From NCBI RefSeq assembly GCF_037977385.1, contig NZ_CP150277.1, forward strand, positions 62,001-126,000: a stretch of 64,000 bases of DNA, read 5' to 3'. The stretch's first letter is position 1; the number at the start of each line of letters is the position of its first letter. Source of the stretch: Terribacillus sp. FSL K6-0262. GTDB taxonomy: Bacteria > Bacillota > Bacilli > Bacillales > Amphibacillaceae. The translations under genes were made by a program, and so were the position numbers. The notes below the pieces were generated by a model. It had not been told where the DNA came from. It searched no databases and worked only from the letters and a program-made list of their open reading frames with translations. Below are positions 28,514 through 36,873 of the stretch, piece by piece.

Positions 28514-29209
28514 TTAAAAACCGTAAAAAGAGAAAAAACCGCCAAGATAAGCTGTTATCCTTGTTGTCAAATCGAATAGAAGCAAAATGCCGATCAGAAT
28601 CAGGAAATAGCCGCTCACTTCATGCAAGAGCTTACCCGCTCTCTGCAATTTTTGCAGACGATATCCGAAAAAACCACAAACAAAAAAGGGAATGCTGAAA
28701 CCAAGGACATAAGCCGACATCAGCGGGACGGCTTGAAGCGGCTGCAGTGCAGCAGTCGTCATGATCCCCGCCAATATCGGGCCTGTACATGGCGTCCAGC
28801 CCATGGCAAAGGCCAGTCCGATCAGGAAAGAACCCGCATATCCAGACGGTCTGTCCTTAAAACGAAACAAGCTTCCGGATGACTGCCATCTCCCTCCCAG
28901 CAATCCTATCTGTATCGCTCCCAATAGGATAAGGAAAGCTCCCCCGATGACACGTATGTATGCTTGATAAGCAAAAAGTAATTCAGATAATGCCAGTGCA
29001 CTGTAGCCCAGCAATAAAAAAATCGCCGAAAACCCAAGCAAAAAGAAAATCGTATGCAAGAACCATCCATAGGCATGCGATTTTCCGCTGGATGAAGCCG
29101 GATTAACTCCAGTCAAATAGGATAGAAATGCCGGATAAAGCGGAAGGACACACGGGGATAAAAAGGATAGAAATCCTGCAGAAACAGCCAGCAGTATCGA
29201 AACCTCCAC
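28514..29209 (-). CDS. ccdA: Cytochrome c biogenesis protein CcdA
   Basis: 231 residues, six transmembrane helices, DsbD-like. Passes electrons from cytoplasmic thioredoxin through its two helix-embedded Cys to outer thiol-disulfide proteins such as ResA and StoA. The Cys are in SFLSPCVLPLYPAF (about residue 20) and MGWTPCTGPILAG (about residue 141). GTG start with AAGGAGGAGG 6 bases upstream. First gene of the ccdA-mnhB-ccdB-ccdC cluster. Loss of CcdA in B. subtilis impairs c-type cytochromes and sporulation. Confidence 0.94.
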   Translation of the reverse strand: MEVSILLAVSAGFLSFLSPCVLPLYPAFLSYLTGVNPASSSGKSHAYGWFLHTIFFLLGFSAIFLLLGYSALALSELLFAYQAYIRVIGGAFLILLGAIQIGLLGGRWQSSGSLFRFKDRPSGYAGSFLIGLAFAMGWTPCTGPILAGIMTTAALQPLQAVPLMSAYVLGFSIPFFVCGFFGYRLQKLQRAGKLLHEVSGYFLILIGILLLFDLTTRITAYLGGFFSFYGF

Positions 29210-29240
29210 AAGATACCTCCTCCTTGATCATTCGGCAAGC

Positions 29241-29268
29241 AAAAGGAATCCCCATATAGGGATTCCTT
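29241..29268. terminator. Terminator between the YndM-like gene and ccdA
   Basis: AAGGAATCCC / GGGATTCCTT, 10-base perfect stem with 6-base loop, followed by TTTTGC on the minus strand. Confidence 0.8.
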
Positions 29269-29296
29269 CCATTAACTCATTCTACTATAGCATAAT

Positions 29297-29710
29297 TCAG
29301 GACATACCAACAGTTTGGGCATTGTGATCTTCAATGACTTGATTATTGACATAAGGATGGAAGAACAACTCGCCGATACCGATCACGACGGTGGAAATCA
29401 AGGATGCCAGCACAACATTATCATCAGGATCCAGCAATGCTTCCCCCAACACCCAAAGCACGATGAATGCGAGGACGGCATCACACACTGTCGCAATTGC
29501 ATTCCGCTTGGTAAAATCACCATCCGGCTTGCTCCGATCCCCTGATCGGCTGAGGATAAACAAATCCCCGATCACATAAGCAGCGATCGTCAAGACGACA
29601 CTCATAAGCAGCGTATCACCGAATTCCGCATCGAACATCAGAGTGAAAACAATCCATAAAACAGCTAAAATCATGATGAATTTGATCAATAGTGCCTTTA
29701 CATGTTTCAT
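29297..29710 (-). CDS. YndM/DUF2512-family membrane protein
   Basis: 137 residues from ATG 29710 (a GTG three codons upstream is possible; GGAG fits either imperfectly). Four transmembrane helices: about 5-24, 32-50, 75-95, 100-118. The pattern LLIKFIMILAVLWIVF, a cytoplasmic basic loop, and the late GELFFHPYV match the DUF2512 (YndM) family of Bacillaceae membrane proteins of unknown function. Monocistronic, with a terminator downstream. Confidence 0.75.
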   Translation of the reverse strand: MKHVKALLIKFIMILAVLWIVFTLMFDAEFGDTLLMSVVLTIAAYVIGDLFILSRSGDRSKPDGDFTKRNAIATVCDAVLAFIVLWVLGEALLDPDDNVVLASLISTVVIGIGELFFHPYVNNQVIEDHNAQTVGMS

Positions 29711-29824
29711 TTTGCCCACTCACTCCTTTTCTTCTTTACTTTTACCTTCATATTTGCAGAATAAAACCTATTGTCTGCATTATGAGTGTTGCCTGCTTCC
29801 TGTATTTCATACCTTTGCCGGCAC

Positions 29825-30571
29825 TTACCAGCCGCCTTCTTCTTTCATTGCTGCAATATTTATGCTGACCAAGAGCTCATCAATGGCATGACGATCCGGC
29901 TCTTCTGGAAGCATGGAATCCTCTGCTGCCTTCCGGAGATCTTCATCCAACGACTCGATAAGCTCCACTGCTTCACCAAATGTGTATTTACCATTCCTGC
30001 AGTCAAGCAAAAAACCGCGATTTGGCCTGTAGGTGCTGAAATCGCCTGTTTCCAGTATCTCAATCGCGCTGGTCAGCAGCCTTACGCTATGCATAAAGAA
30101 TTTCGTGTCGTACTCATACTGCTCGATCAAGTCCTGTCTGCCGGATCTGCTGGAATTTCTCTGCTTAAGCTTTTGGATCTGGGACTCGGCATAGCCACCA
30201 AATTTTTTGTGGATTGCTTTAGAAAGGAATAAATGCCGATCATCGATTAACCGCTGCCCCAAGTCTGTCACTTTTAAGTACTGCTCTCCATTCAAAAATA
30301 ATATTTCGATGTTATTGGGCACCCCAGCCATAGCATCCTTGACGAACTTCGTGATATGGATGATATTGATATCGATATCATCTTTCATGTTTTTGAAGTT
30401 TTTACCGCCGCTGCTGTTATATTCATTGAAGGAATCCAGCCCCAGGAAGTAACTTGCAGGCGGGATGCATATTCCTTTGAAATCTTTATCAGAATCCTCG
30501 GTATTCGTGCCATATGCATAACTTCCCGTTGGAGCCAGGATGATTGTTCTCTCTTCCAGCCAGTCAAACAT
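29825..30571 (-). CDS. DNA polymerase beta-superfamily nucleotidyltransferase (YcgL/RlaP-like)
   Basis: 248 residues. The N-terminal minimal nucleotidyltransferase motif is GSYAYGTNTEDSDKDFKGI (about residues 16-34), with the two metal-binding Asp in SDKD and a third acid probably in DIDINIIHI (about 66-74). A helical C-terminal part follows. This is COG3541, which includes the RlaP proteins linked to RNA repair and many phage proteins. No RNA ligase or kinase lies nearby, so RNA repair is not implied by context. Possible roles range from tRNA end repair to nucleotidylation of a protein. Confidence 0.82.
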   Translation of the reverse strand: MFDWLEERTIILAPTGSYAYGTNTEDSDKDFKGICIPPASYFLGLDSFNEYNSSGGKNFKNMKDDIDINIIHITKFVKDAMAGVPNNIEILFLNGEQYLKVTDLGQRLIDDRHLFLSKAIHKKFGGYAESQIQKLKQRNSSRSGRQDLIEQYEYDTKFFMHSVRLLTSAIEILETGDFSTYRPNRGFLLDCRNGKYTFGEAVELIESLDEDLRKAAEDSMLPEEPDRHAIDELLVSINIAAMKEEGGW

Positions 30572-30655
30572 TCAGCATCTTTCCCCCTTCTCCATCCAGT
30601 GATAGTTTCCGCATAAATCCAGAAAATATAAAATAGATGAAGCTTGAAATAACAT

Positions 30656-30706
30656 CAAAAAAACCACGTTTCCTGCTAAATCTCTAAGCAGAAAACGTGG
30701 TTTTTC
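30656..30706. terminator. Bidirectional terminator
   Basis: AAAAACCACGTTTTCTGC-type arms 30658-30675 and 30687-30705 pair over more than 12 bases with A/T tracts on both sides. It lies between the YneF gene and the nucleotidyltransferase. Confidence 0.8.
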
Positions 30707-30777
30707 GATTTCATTGAAATCTTTTTGCAATGCCAAATCGCCAACTTGAAACGTCAAAGCTATATAGAAATAATTGC

Positions 30778-30999
30778 TTATTTACCTTGTTGGTTATTCA
30801 TTGCGCGCATCATTTGGTTGATTTTCTTTTGTGATGGTTTTTGACCCATTTGCATCATCATTGTACGAAGCATCTGTTCATTAATTGGCGGGTTCTTCTT
30901 CAGATAATTCATCATGTATCTTCTGGCGATGAAAAATCCAAGCGCAACGCCGATAATCAATGCAGCCAGTGCTATAAGTACGACCCAGATCGGACTCAT
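30778..30999 (-). CDS. yneF: YneF-family small membrane protein
   Basis: 73 residues from ATG 30999, with AAGGAGG 8 bases upstream. N-terminal helix (3-25; [20 protein letters not shown]), then the conserved cytoplasmic stretch [20 protein letters not shown] and [13 protein letters not shown]. This is UPF0154/YneF. Function unknown. Order sirA-yneF downstream of tkt is the same as in B. subtilis. Confidence 0.92.
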   Translation of the reverse strand: MSPIWVVLIALAALIIGVALGFFIARRYMMNYLKKNPPINEQMLRTMMMQMGQKPSQKKINQMMRAMNNQQGK

Positions 31000-31042
31000 A
31001 TTGGCTTCCTCCTTCAAAATATCTCTAATCTAGTATAGACAA

Positions 31043-31441
31043 TCAAAAGGAAGAATACAATAGATGAACCCGTGATTGCAAGTCATTTTTTATGATCGGG
31101 GCGATCCAGCCGCAGTTGTTGGCCGCAGGTTCGATGATGAAAAAGGATGAATCGAAATGGCGCAGCTGTGAGAAGATGGTCTCTTCAGCGGTCGTCAAGG
31201 AATCGCAGACAACGCGGAGGCAGTGCTGATCAGCTTCGATTTGCACATTGTCATCTTGATGGAGTGCTTGCTGCAGTGATGCATCGGGAGGAAATTCATT
31301 TGTGATATAGTCCAGCTGCTCCTGTACATATGCGGTTTTCTCCTCCTGACTGGAGAGGAAAAAGCGATATAGGATATCCGATTTATAAAAATAACGGAAG
31401 TAGATCTCATGTTTCACCCAATAGACAAAATACTCTTTCAT
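31043..31441 (-). CDS. sirA: Sporulation inhibitor of replication SirA
   Basis: 132 residues. SirA binds domain I of DnaA and blocks new rounds of replication when cells commit to sporulation. The assignment rests on size, the position between tkt and yneF, the aromatic N-terminus (EYFVYWVKHEIYFRYFYKS) and the C-terminal NNCGWIAPIIKND segment that parallels the YGWLNP motif of B. subtilis SirA. Divergent overall, as usual for this protein. Start has GGAGGG 8 bases upstream. Spo0A control is expected; a clear 0A box is not evident. Confidence 0.8.
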   Translation of the reverse strand: MKEYFVYWVKHEIYFRYFYKSDILYRFFLSSQEEKTAYVQEQLDYITNEFPPDASLQQALHQDDNVQIEADQHCLRVVCDSLTTAEETIFSQLRHFDSSFFIIEPAANNCGWIAPIIKNDLQSRVHLLYSSF

Positions 31442-31564
31442 AAGCTTGTCCCTCCTTCTCCCTTTGAAAGAATAGTATACGTGAGACAGCGTTGCTTAAT
31501 CCCTCGGAACTTGTAGCAAAGAGACACGAAGATGCAGAGTTTTGCTCGGATTTTGTCGTATAAG

Positions 31565-31596
31565 AAAATACCGGTCACAAGCGTGACCGGTATTTT
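31565..31596 (-). terminator. Terminator after tkt
   Basis: AAAATACCGGTCAC / GTGACCGGTATTTT, 14-base stem with a 4-base loop. The stop codon of tkt is 3 bases away. T-rich on both strands. Confidence 0.9.
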
Positions 31597-31598
31597 CA

Positions 31599-33602
31599 TC
31601 AATTCAATATGGATTTCACTTGTTCGATGACATTTTCGACTGTGAAGCCGAATGCTTCGATCAATTTATCACCGTTGCCGGACGCACCGAACGTGTCGAT
31701 GCCGATGACCTTGCCTTCCAGGCCTACATATCTTTCCCAGCCAAGCGGGGAAGCCATTTCAATACCGACACGCTTCTTCACTGCAGGCGGCAGGACACTA
31801 TCCTTGTAGGACTGGTCTTGCAGTTCGAAACGATCCCAGGATGGCATGCTGACGACAGAAGCATCGATATCCTGCTCACGAAGCGCTGCCTGCGCACGTA
31901 CAGCAAGCTGTACTTCCGATCCGCTCGCCAGAAGCAAGACATCCGGTGTTTCTTTTTGTGCTGGGCTGACAACATATGCCCCCTTCTTCACACCCTCATA
32001 TGCCGCTTGCTGTGTCGATGGCAATGTAGGAAGATCCTGACGCGTCAGGACTAATGCAGTCGGAACTTTTTCGGATTCCATCGCCAGTCTCCAAGCAGCC
32101 TGTGTTTCATTGCCATCGGCAGGACGGACAACGCTCAAGCCAGGCATTGCTCTTAGGGATGCCAGCTGCTCGATCGGCTCATGCGTCGGACCATCTTCAC
32201 CGACAGCGATGGAATCGTGTGTCAATACATAAGTCACAGGCGTCCCCATCAAAGCGGACAGACGGATTGCCGGACGAAGGTAATCGCTGAATACGAAGAA
32301 TGTTCCGCCATACACTTTCAGGCCGCCATGAAGCGCCATACCATTCAAGGCAGCACCCATCGCGAATTCACGCACACCGAACCAGATATTGCGGCCGCTG
32401 TAGTTGGCCTTGGAGAAGTTCTCTTCTTTTGCAAGCAGCGTCTTGTTTGAACCGGCAAGGTCCGCGCTTCCGCCAAACAAAGCCGGCACAGTATCAGCGA
32501 TTGCATTCAGTACTTTTCCGGAAGCAGAACGAGTGGCAGTCACATCTTTGCCTTCCTCATACGTCGGAAGCGCATCTGCCCATCCTTCCGGAAGCTCACC
32601 CTTGATTGCAGCAGACAGCTCTTTTGCAAGCTCGGGATATGCTTCTTCGTACTTGGCGAATAGCTCATTCCAAGCGTTTTCAGCTTCGGCGCCATTTTTG
32701 GCAACCTTCTCTTCGAAATCGGCATAGACCTCTTCCGGTACATGGAAGTCCTCATGCTCCCACTTGTAAAATTCCTTCGTAAGTTTTACTTCATCCACAC
32801 CCAGCGGCGCACCATGGGAGGCGCTTTTCGCTGACTTGTTCGGCGAACCGTAACCGATGACAGTCTTCACTTCAATCAGGGTAGGCTGCGTTGTGTTTGC
32901 TTTCGCTTCTTTGATTGCTTCACGGATTGCATCCACATTCGTTCCTTCTTCGACACGAATCACTTGCCAGCCGTACGCTTTGAAGCGGTCTTCCACATTC
33001 TCAGAGAAGCTGTGATGAAGGTCGCCATCAAGCGAGATATCATTTGAATCATACAGGACGATCAGCTTGTCCAGGCCAAGGTGACCGGCAAGCGATGCCG
33101 TTTCGTGCGAAATACCTTCCATCAAGTCACCATCACCGCAAATAGCGTATGTATAGTGATCCACGACTGGGAAACCATCCTTGTTGTATTTGGCTGCAAG
33201 ATGCGCCTCGGCCATTGCCATACCAGTAGCCATGGCGATGCCTTGTCCAAGCGGACCAGTCGTTGCTTCGACACCATCCGTATGATGCACTTCCGGATGT
33301 CCTGGTGTACGGGATCCGAACTGACGGAATGATTTCAAGTCATCGATGGATACCTTATATCCGGATAAATGCAAGAGGGAATACAGCAGCATGGAACCGT
33401 GCCCTGCAGACAATACGAAACGGTCCCGGTTGAACCAGTGGGAATTCTTCGGATTGTGGACCATGAAATCGGTGAAAAGCGTATACGCCATCGGTGCGGC
33501 CCCCATCGGCATACCCGGATGGCCGGAATTAGCAGCTTCGATCGCATCGATTGATAACGTACGAATTGTATTGATTGAAAGCAATTCTGTAGTCTGAACC
33601 AT
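31599..33602 (-). CDS. tkt: Transketolase
   Basis: 667 residues from ATG 33602 (GAAAGGGA upstream). Thiamine-diphosphate enzyme of the pentose phosphate pathway, moving two-carbon ketol units between sugar phosphates. Segments seen: [14 protein letters not shown] at the N-terminus, the ThDP motif [12 protein letters not shown] near 155, and in the pyrimidine domain [19 protein letters not shown] near 470. Full length with all three domains. The promoter is at 33644-33672 and there is a strong terminator, so it is probably monocistronic. Confidence 0.97.
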   Translation of the reverse strand: MVQTTELLSINTIRTLSIDAIEAANSGHPGMPMGAAPMAYTLFTDFMVHNPKNSHWFNRDRFVLSAGHGSMLLYSLLHLSGYKVSIDDLKSFRQFGSRTPGHPEVHHTDGVEATTGPLGQGIAMATGMAMAEAHLAAKYNKDGFPVVDHYTYAICGDGDLMEGISHETASLAGHLGLDKLIVLYDSNDISLDGDLHHSFSENVEDRFKAYGWQVIRVEEGTNVDAIREAIKEAKANTTQPTLIEVKTVIGYGSPNKSAKSASHGAPLGVDEVKLTKEFYKWEHEDFHVPEEVYADFEEKVAKNGAEAENAWNELFAKYEEAYPELAKELSAAIKGELPEGWADALPTYEEGKDVTATRSASGKVLNAIADTVPALFGGSADLAGSNKTLLAKEENFSKANYSGRNIWFGVREFAMGAALNGMALHGGLKVYGGTFFVFSDYLRPAIRLSALMGTPVTYVLTHDSIAVGEDGPTHEPIEQLASLRAMPGLSVVRPADGNETQAAWRLAMESEKVPTALVLTRQDLPTLPSTQQAAYEGVKKGAYVVSPAQKETPDVLLLASGSEVQLAVRAQAALREQDIDASVVSMPSWDRFELQDQSYKDSVLPPAVKKRVGIEMASPLGWERYVGLEGKVIGIDTFGASGNGDKLIEAFGFTVENVIEQVKSILN

Positions 33603-33643
33603 GTGAACATCCCTTTCATCTAGCAAATTATGTACTCTTTTTC

Positions 33644-33672
33644 ATCCTATACCTAAATGCTCCGATAGACAA
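33644..33672 (-). promoter_or_regulatory. Probable sigma-A promoter of tkt
   Basis: TTGTCT (33667-33672) and TAGGAT (33644-33649) with a 17-base spacer, 42 bases upstream of the tkt start. Confidence 0.5.
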
Positions 33673-33685
33673 GGATTTATACATA

Positions 33686-33730
33686 GAAAAAGAAGGGATT
33701 GGCTGAGCATGATGCCAGCCATCCCTTCTT
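33686..33730 (-). terminator. Terminator of the SOS operon (after ynzC)
   Basis: AAGGGATTGGCTG / CAGCCATCCCTT-type stem around an 11-base loop, followed by CTTTTTC on the minus strand. It overlaps the ynzC stop codon. Confidence 0.8.
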
Positions 33731-33953
33731 AATTATCTTCCCGCATTTTCTTTACTTTATCCGGTGTAACATCGTTTCCTTCCGGATCAATGATCGTCAT
33801 GGTCTTGAATTGATTTTTGAACGAAGTGCGGACATTCTTCAAGTATTCCTGTCTAAGCTCCTTCTGCTCTTTCTGTTCGCCAAGGCTGAGACCTTCCGTT
33901 TTCGCTTTATGTGCCAACGCATTTATGCGTGCCAGTTTTTCTTTGGATATCAT
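33729..33953 (-). CDS. ynzC: YnzC (DUF896) small helical protein
   Basis: 74 residues. Two-helix hairpin protein of DUF896; N-terminal EKLARINALAHKAK and the middle LRQEYLKNVRTSFKNQF are typical. In B. subtilis YnzC is the last gene of the LexA-controlled yneA-yneB-ynzC operon, the same place here. Its function is unknown. Start has GGAG 9 bases upstream. Confidence 0.93.
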   Translation of the reverse strand: MISKEKLARINALAHKAKTEGLSLGEQKEQKELRQEYLKNVRTSFKNQFKTMTIIDPEGNDVTPDKVKKMREDN

Positions 33954-33995
33954 GTGTATATGCTCCTTTAAGCATTAAAGTTCATACACACTATG

Positions 33996-34667
<672 letters not shown>

Positions 34668-34680
34668 TCACTTCAGCTAA

Positions 34681-34776
34681 TTAGACACTCATAATAAGTG
34701 TAAAGTATAAGAAGAAAAGCGTGAAGCCGAAAAGCACATAGTAGAATAGATCTGATTTCGCTAATTTTTTGAACAT
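34681..34776 (-). CDS. 31-residue single-span membrane protein at the yneA position of the SOS operon
   Basis: Short gene with a strong ribosome binding site (GGAGGGG, 6 bases before ATG 34776), ending at TAA 34681-34683. The peptide has a basic N-terminus (MFKKLAKSD), one aromatic-rich transmembrane helix (LFYYVLFGFTLFFLYFTLIM, about 10-29) and ends in SV. It is the first gene behind the LexA-controlled promoter, 25 bases ahead of yneB. In B. subtilis this slot holds yneA, a roughly 100-residue LysM protein that delays division after DNA damage; no LysM is present here. By position it may serve the same role, like the 29-residue SidA of Caulobacter. That is inference. Confidence 0.8.
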   Translation of the reverse strand: MFKKLAKSDLFYYVLFGFTLFFLYFTLIMSV

Positions 34777-34796
34777 GGTTGACCCCTCCGTATTTA

Positions 34797-34810
34797 AGAA
34801 CGTGCGTTCT
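34797..34810. promoter_or_regulatory. LexA box 1 (yneB operon leader)
   Basis: AGAACGTGCGTTCT, a perfect palindrome matching the core GAAC-N4-GTTC of the Bacillus LexA consensus. It lies between the -10 of the minus-strand promoter and the 31-residue gene. Confidence 0.8.
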
Positions 34811-34824
34811 CATTTGTTAATTCC

Positions 34825-34852
34825 ATTATATACGAACATAGGTTCTAGTCAA
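34825..34852 (-). promoter_or_regulatory. Sigma-A promoter of the small gene-yneB-ynzC operon with LexA box 2
   Basis: TTGACT (34847-34852) and a perfect TATAAT (34825-34830), spacer 16. LexA box 2, CGAACATAGGTTCT on the plus strand at 34833-34846, fills the spacer, so LexA would exclude RNA polymerase. Confidence 0.85.
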
Positions 34853-34861
34853 GCGTTTTTT

Positions 34862-34908
34862 CGAACGGATGTTTGTATATTGAAATCTATCGTGTTATAC
34901 TGTATGTA
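34862..34908 (+). promoter_or_regulatory. lexA promoter with LexA box 3
   Basis: CGAACGGATGTTTG (34862-34875) fits CGAACRNRYGTTYG at every position. The -35 TTGTAT begins inside its 3' end and the -10 TATACT follows after 17 bases, so LexA represses its own gene. Three boxes in 80 bases serve both directions. Confidence 0.82.
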
Positions 34909-34938
34909 ATAAAAATATATGCACGGGGTGTTCGATAC

Positions 34939-35568
34939 ATGATGAAACTATCGAAAAGACAGGAAGCGATTCTAGCATACATAAAGGAGCAGGTTCTCGA
35001 TAAAGGCTACCCGCCATCCGTCAGGGAAATCGGGGAAGCAGTAGGCTTGGCATCCAGCTCCACGGTACATGGCCATCTTTCCAGACTGGAGAAAAAGGGA
35101 CTGATTCGGCGCGACCCTACAAAGCCGCGTGCCATCGAGGTCCTTTCATTGGATAGCGAAGAACAGACAGATATCCCGCGCAGCGAAGCGAATTATGCGC
35201 CGGTAATCGGGAAAGTGACGGCAGGTATCCCGATCACCGCCGTTGAGAATATCGAGGAATACGTACCGGTACCAAGCCATCTTGTAGGTCCGGATGACAA
35301 TATTTTCGTGCTTGTGGTTGTCGGGGAGAGTATGATCGAGGCCGGCATCCTGGACGGGGACATGGTCATCGTCAAACAGCAGCAGACCGCTCAGAACGGG
35401 GAAATCGTCGTTGCGATGACAGAGGACAACGAAGCAACGGTCAAACGATTCTTCAAGGAAGAGAACCAGATCCGCCTGCAGCCGGAGAACAGTACAATGG
35501 AACCGATCATCCTGGATAATGTCAGCATCCTGGGAAAAGTAATCGGTCTATATCGCTCTATCCAATAG
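34939..35568 (+). CDS. lexA: SOS repressor LexA
   Basis: 209 residues from ATG 34939 (GGGGTG 8 bases upstream; longer frames reach into the promoter). N-terminal winged helix ([20 protein letters not shown] near 25-44). Self-cleavage Ala-Gly bond in KVTAGIPI near residue 95. Catalytic Ser in [11 protein letters not shown] near 131 and Lys in [10 protein letters not shown] near 169. RecA-stimulated self-cleavage derepresses the SOS regulon. In this window the visible targets are lexA itself, the yneB operon and parEC. Confidence 0.97.
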   Translation: MMKLSKRQEAILAYIKEQVLDKGYPPSVREIGEAVGLASSSTVHGHLSRLEKKGLIRRDPTKPRAIEVLSLDSEEQTDIPRSEANYAPVIGKVTAGIPITAVENIEEYVPVPSHLVGPDDNIFVLVVVGESMIEAGILDGDMVIVKQQQTAQNGEIVVAMTEDNEATVKRFFKEENQIRLQPENSTMEPIILDNVSILGKVIGLYRSIQ

Positions 35569-35569
35569 A

Positions 35570-35592
35570 AAATCGGCTTCGGCCGTTTTTTT
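35570..35592 (+). terminator. Terminator after lexA
   Basis: CGGC-TTCG-GCCG tetraloop hairpin directly after the stop, followed by seven T. Confidence 0.8.
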
Positions 35593-35684
35593 CATATATT
35601 TTACACAATTCCACCCTTCTTTCGACACATTTTTTGGGTATATTAGAATATGCTTTTACCAAAAGCTAGAAAGCAGGTGGAATC

Positions 35685-35828
35685 GTGAAGCTGTTTTACA
35701 AGCTTGTGTGCAAAATACGAGGCCGTCATAAGATTGATAGTGTTACAGATTCATGCAAATGCGGGTATACGAGAAGCTACCGTAAGGAAGAACACAGCAT
35801 GGATGATTATTATCTTAAGGAACGCTGA
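35685..35828 (+). CDS. 47-residue Cys-containing hypothetical protein
   Basis: GTG 35685 with AGGTGG 4 bases upstream; frame closes at TGA 35826-35828. The peptide is basic, with Cys at 9 and a C-x-C pair (DSCKCGYTRSYRK, Cys 24 and 26), so metal binding is conceivable but unproved. It ends in an acidic DDYYLKER tail. Its own terminator follows at 35844, and an AT-rich promoter-like stretch (TATATTAGAATATG) precedes it, both of which support a real gene. I do not recognise the family. Confidence 0.6.
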   Translation: MKLFYKLVCKIRGRHKIDSVTDSCKCGYTRSYRKEEHSMDDYYLKER

Positions 35829-35843
35829 GCACAGAATAAAATA

Positions 35844-35876
35844 AGGAGCTTGCCCTTTGCGGCAGGCTCCTCTTTT
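35844..35876. terminator. Terminator between the 47-residue gene and the AraC gene
   Basis: AGGAGCTTGCC / GGCAGGCTCCT stem with 6-base loop, then CTTTT on the plus strand. It may also end the convergent melA-araC transcript. Confidence 0.85.
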
Positions 35877-35917
35877 ATATGGAGTATTATATATGCAGTG
35901 CGCTGAACCGAAAAAAC

Positions 35918-36823
35918 TCATCCATCCGTTATGACGCGATCGATCTTGGATGGGTTCTTTCTTTTCCTGAATTCTCCCGCCGCCATACCAATCGATTTCC
36001 GAAATACTTTATTGAAATAATTTGCGTTTGAGTACCCCACCCTTTCTGCAATCTCTGTGATGGGCAATCTTGTTGTCATCAGCAAATCAACGGCTTTTTG
36101 GATCCTGATTCTTGTAAGATACTTCATAGGTGTCGTATCCATATGATTCTGAAATTGCTTGACCAGATGATATTTGGAATAGCCTGATACTGCGGCGATG
36201 TCACTCAATGAAATGGGAGCAGCATAGTGTGTCTGGATATAGGATAAAGTTTTCGTGATTTGACCGGAAGGGTCTTTCTTTTGCTTTTCCATATTCTTCA
36301 CGAATCGATGACACTCCATGATATATTCGTAAGCTCTGGCAGATGCCTGATAAGCATCCGTAATCCTATTTTCGATGGTATCCTGATATATTGCGAATAA
36401 TAGCCGGATAAGCTTCGATTCGGGAGAAATCCGCAATACCGGCCCATTATGTTCATCGATGAAACGCCAGCACTCCAACGCTTTACTGCCTACCAAGGTA
36501 ATGAAAATGAATTCCCACCCGTCACTGTCCTCCGGAAGGTAGTAGCGATGTGCACCGGGAATTTCGACAAGGAATGCTTCCCCCGCCTTAAGTGAATGGA
36601 TCTTTCCATCCTTCTCAAGATTCCCCGTGCCCGATAACGTGTACTGAAAGATGTATGTGCCAATATCCTGTCTCTTCAATCCATCCCAGTCATAGCTCAT
36701 GCCCGGTGATTTTTTATCCCTGCCCAGCAATAGGATGTTTGCTGTTTCATCTATTTCGGCTTCCTGAAAATGAAAGCCGTAGACGCCGTAATCTTTTTTC
36801 TCATTTCTTTGATTCGTATCAAT
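35918..36823 (-). CDS. AraC-family regulator with cupin-like N-terminus; probable ATT start
   Basis: About 301 residues if started at ATT 36823; the first ATG/GTG/TTG in frame is TTG 36730 (270 residues). The upstream 31 codons are open to a TAA at 36839-36841 and encode YGFHFQEAEIDETANILLLG, the normal first strand of AraC sugar-sensing domains, and AAGGGAGAG stands just before the ATT. The sensing domain spans about 30-150 (YTLSGTGNLEKDG, PGAHRYYLPEDSDGWEF). The C-terminal double HTH is at 195-290 (ISLSDIAAVSGYSKYHLVKQF; ITEIAERVGYSNANYFNKVFR). It follows melA by 50 bases, so it likely activates melA in response to an alpha-galactoside. Confidence 0.85.
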   Translation of the reverse strand: MDTNQRNEKKDYGVYGFHFQEAEIDETANILLLGRDKKSPGMSYDWDGLKRQDIGTYIFQYTLSGTGNLEKDGKIHSLKAGEAFLVEIPGAHRYYLPEDSDGWEFIFITLVGSKALECWRFIDEHNGPVLRISPESKLIRLLFAIYQDTIENRITDAYQASARAYEYIMECHRFVKNMEKQKKDPSGQITKTLSYIQTHYAAPISLSDIAAVSGYSKYHLVKQFQNHMDTTPMKYLTRIRIQKAVDLLMTTRLPITEIAERVGYSNANYFNKVFRKSIGMAAGEFRKRKNPSKIDRVITDG

Positions 36824-36873
36824 GATCGTCTCTCTCCCTTATCATCCTAGATTCAAAAAGAAATCGACATCAA

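Noticed and set aside
31442..31600. Spo0A box upstream of sirA
   Set aside because: TTTTGTCGTAT at about 31552 matches the 0A box only partly and lies far from the start; not called.
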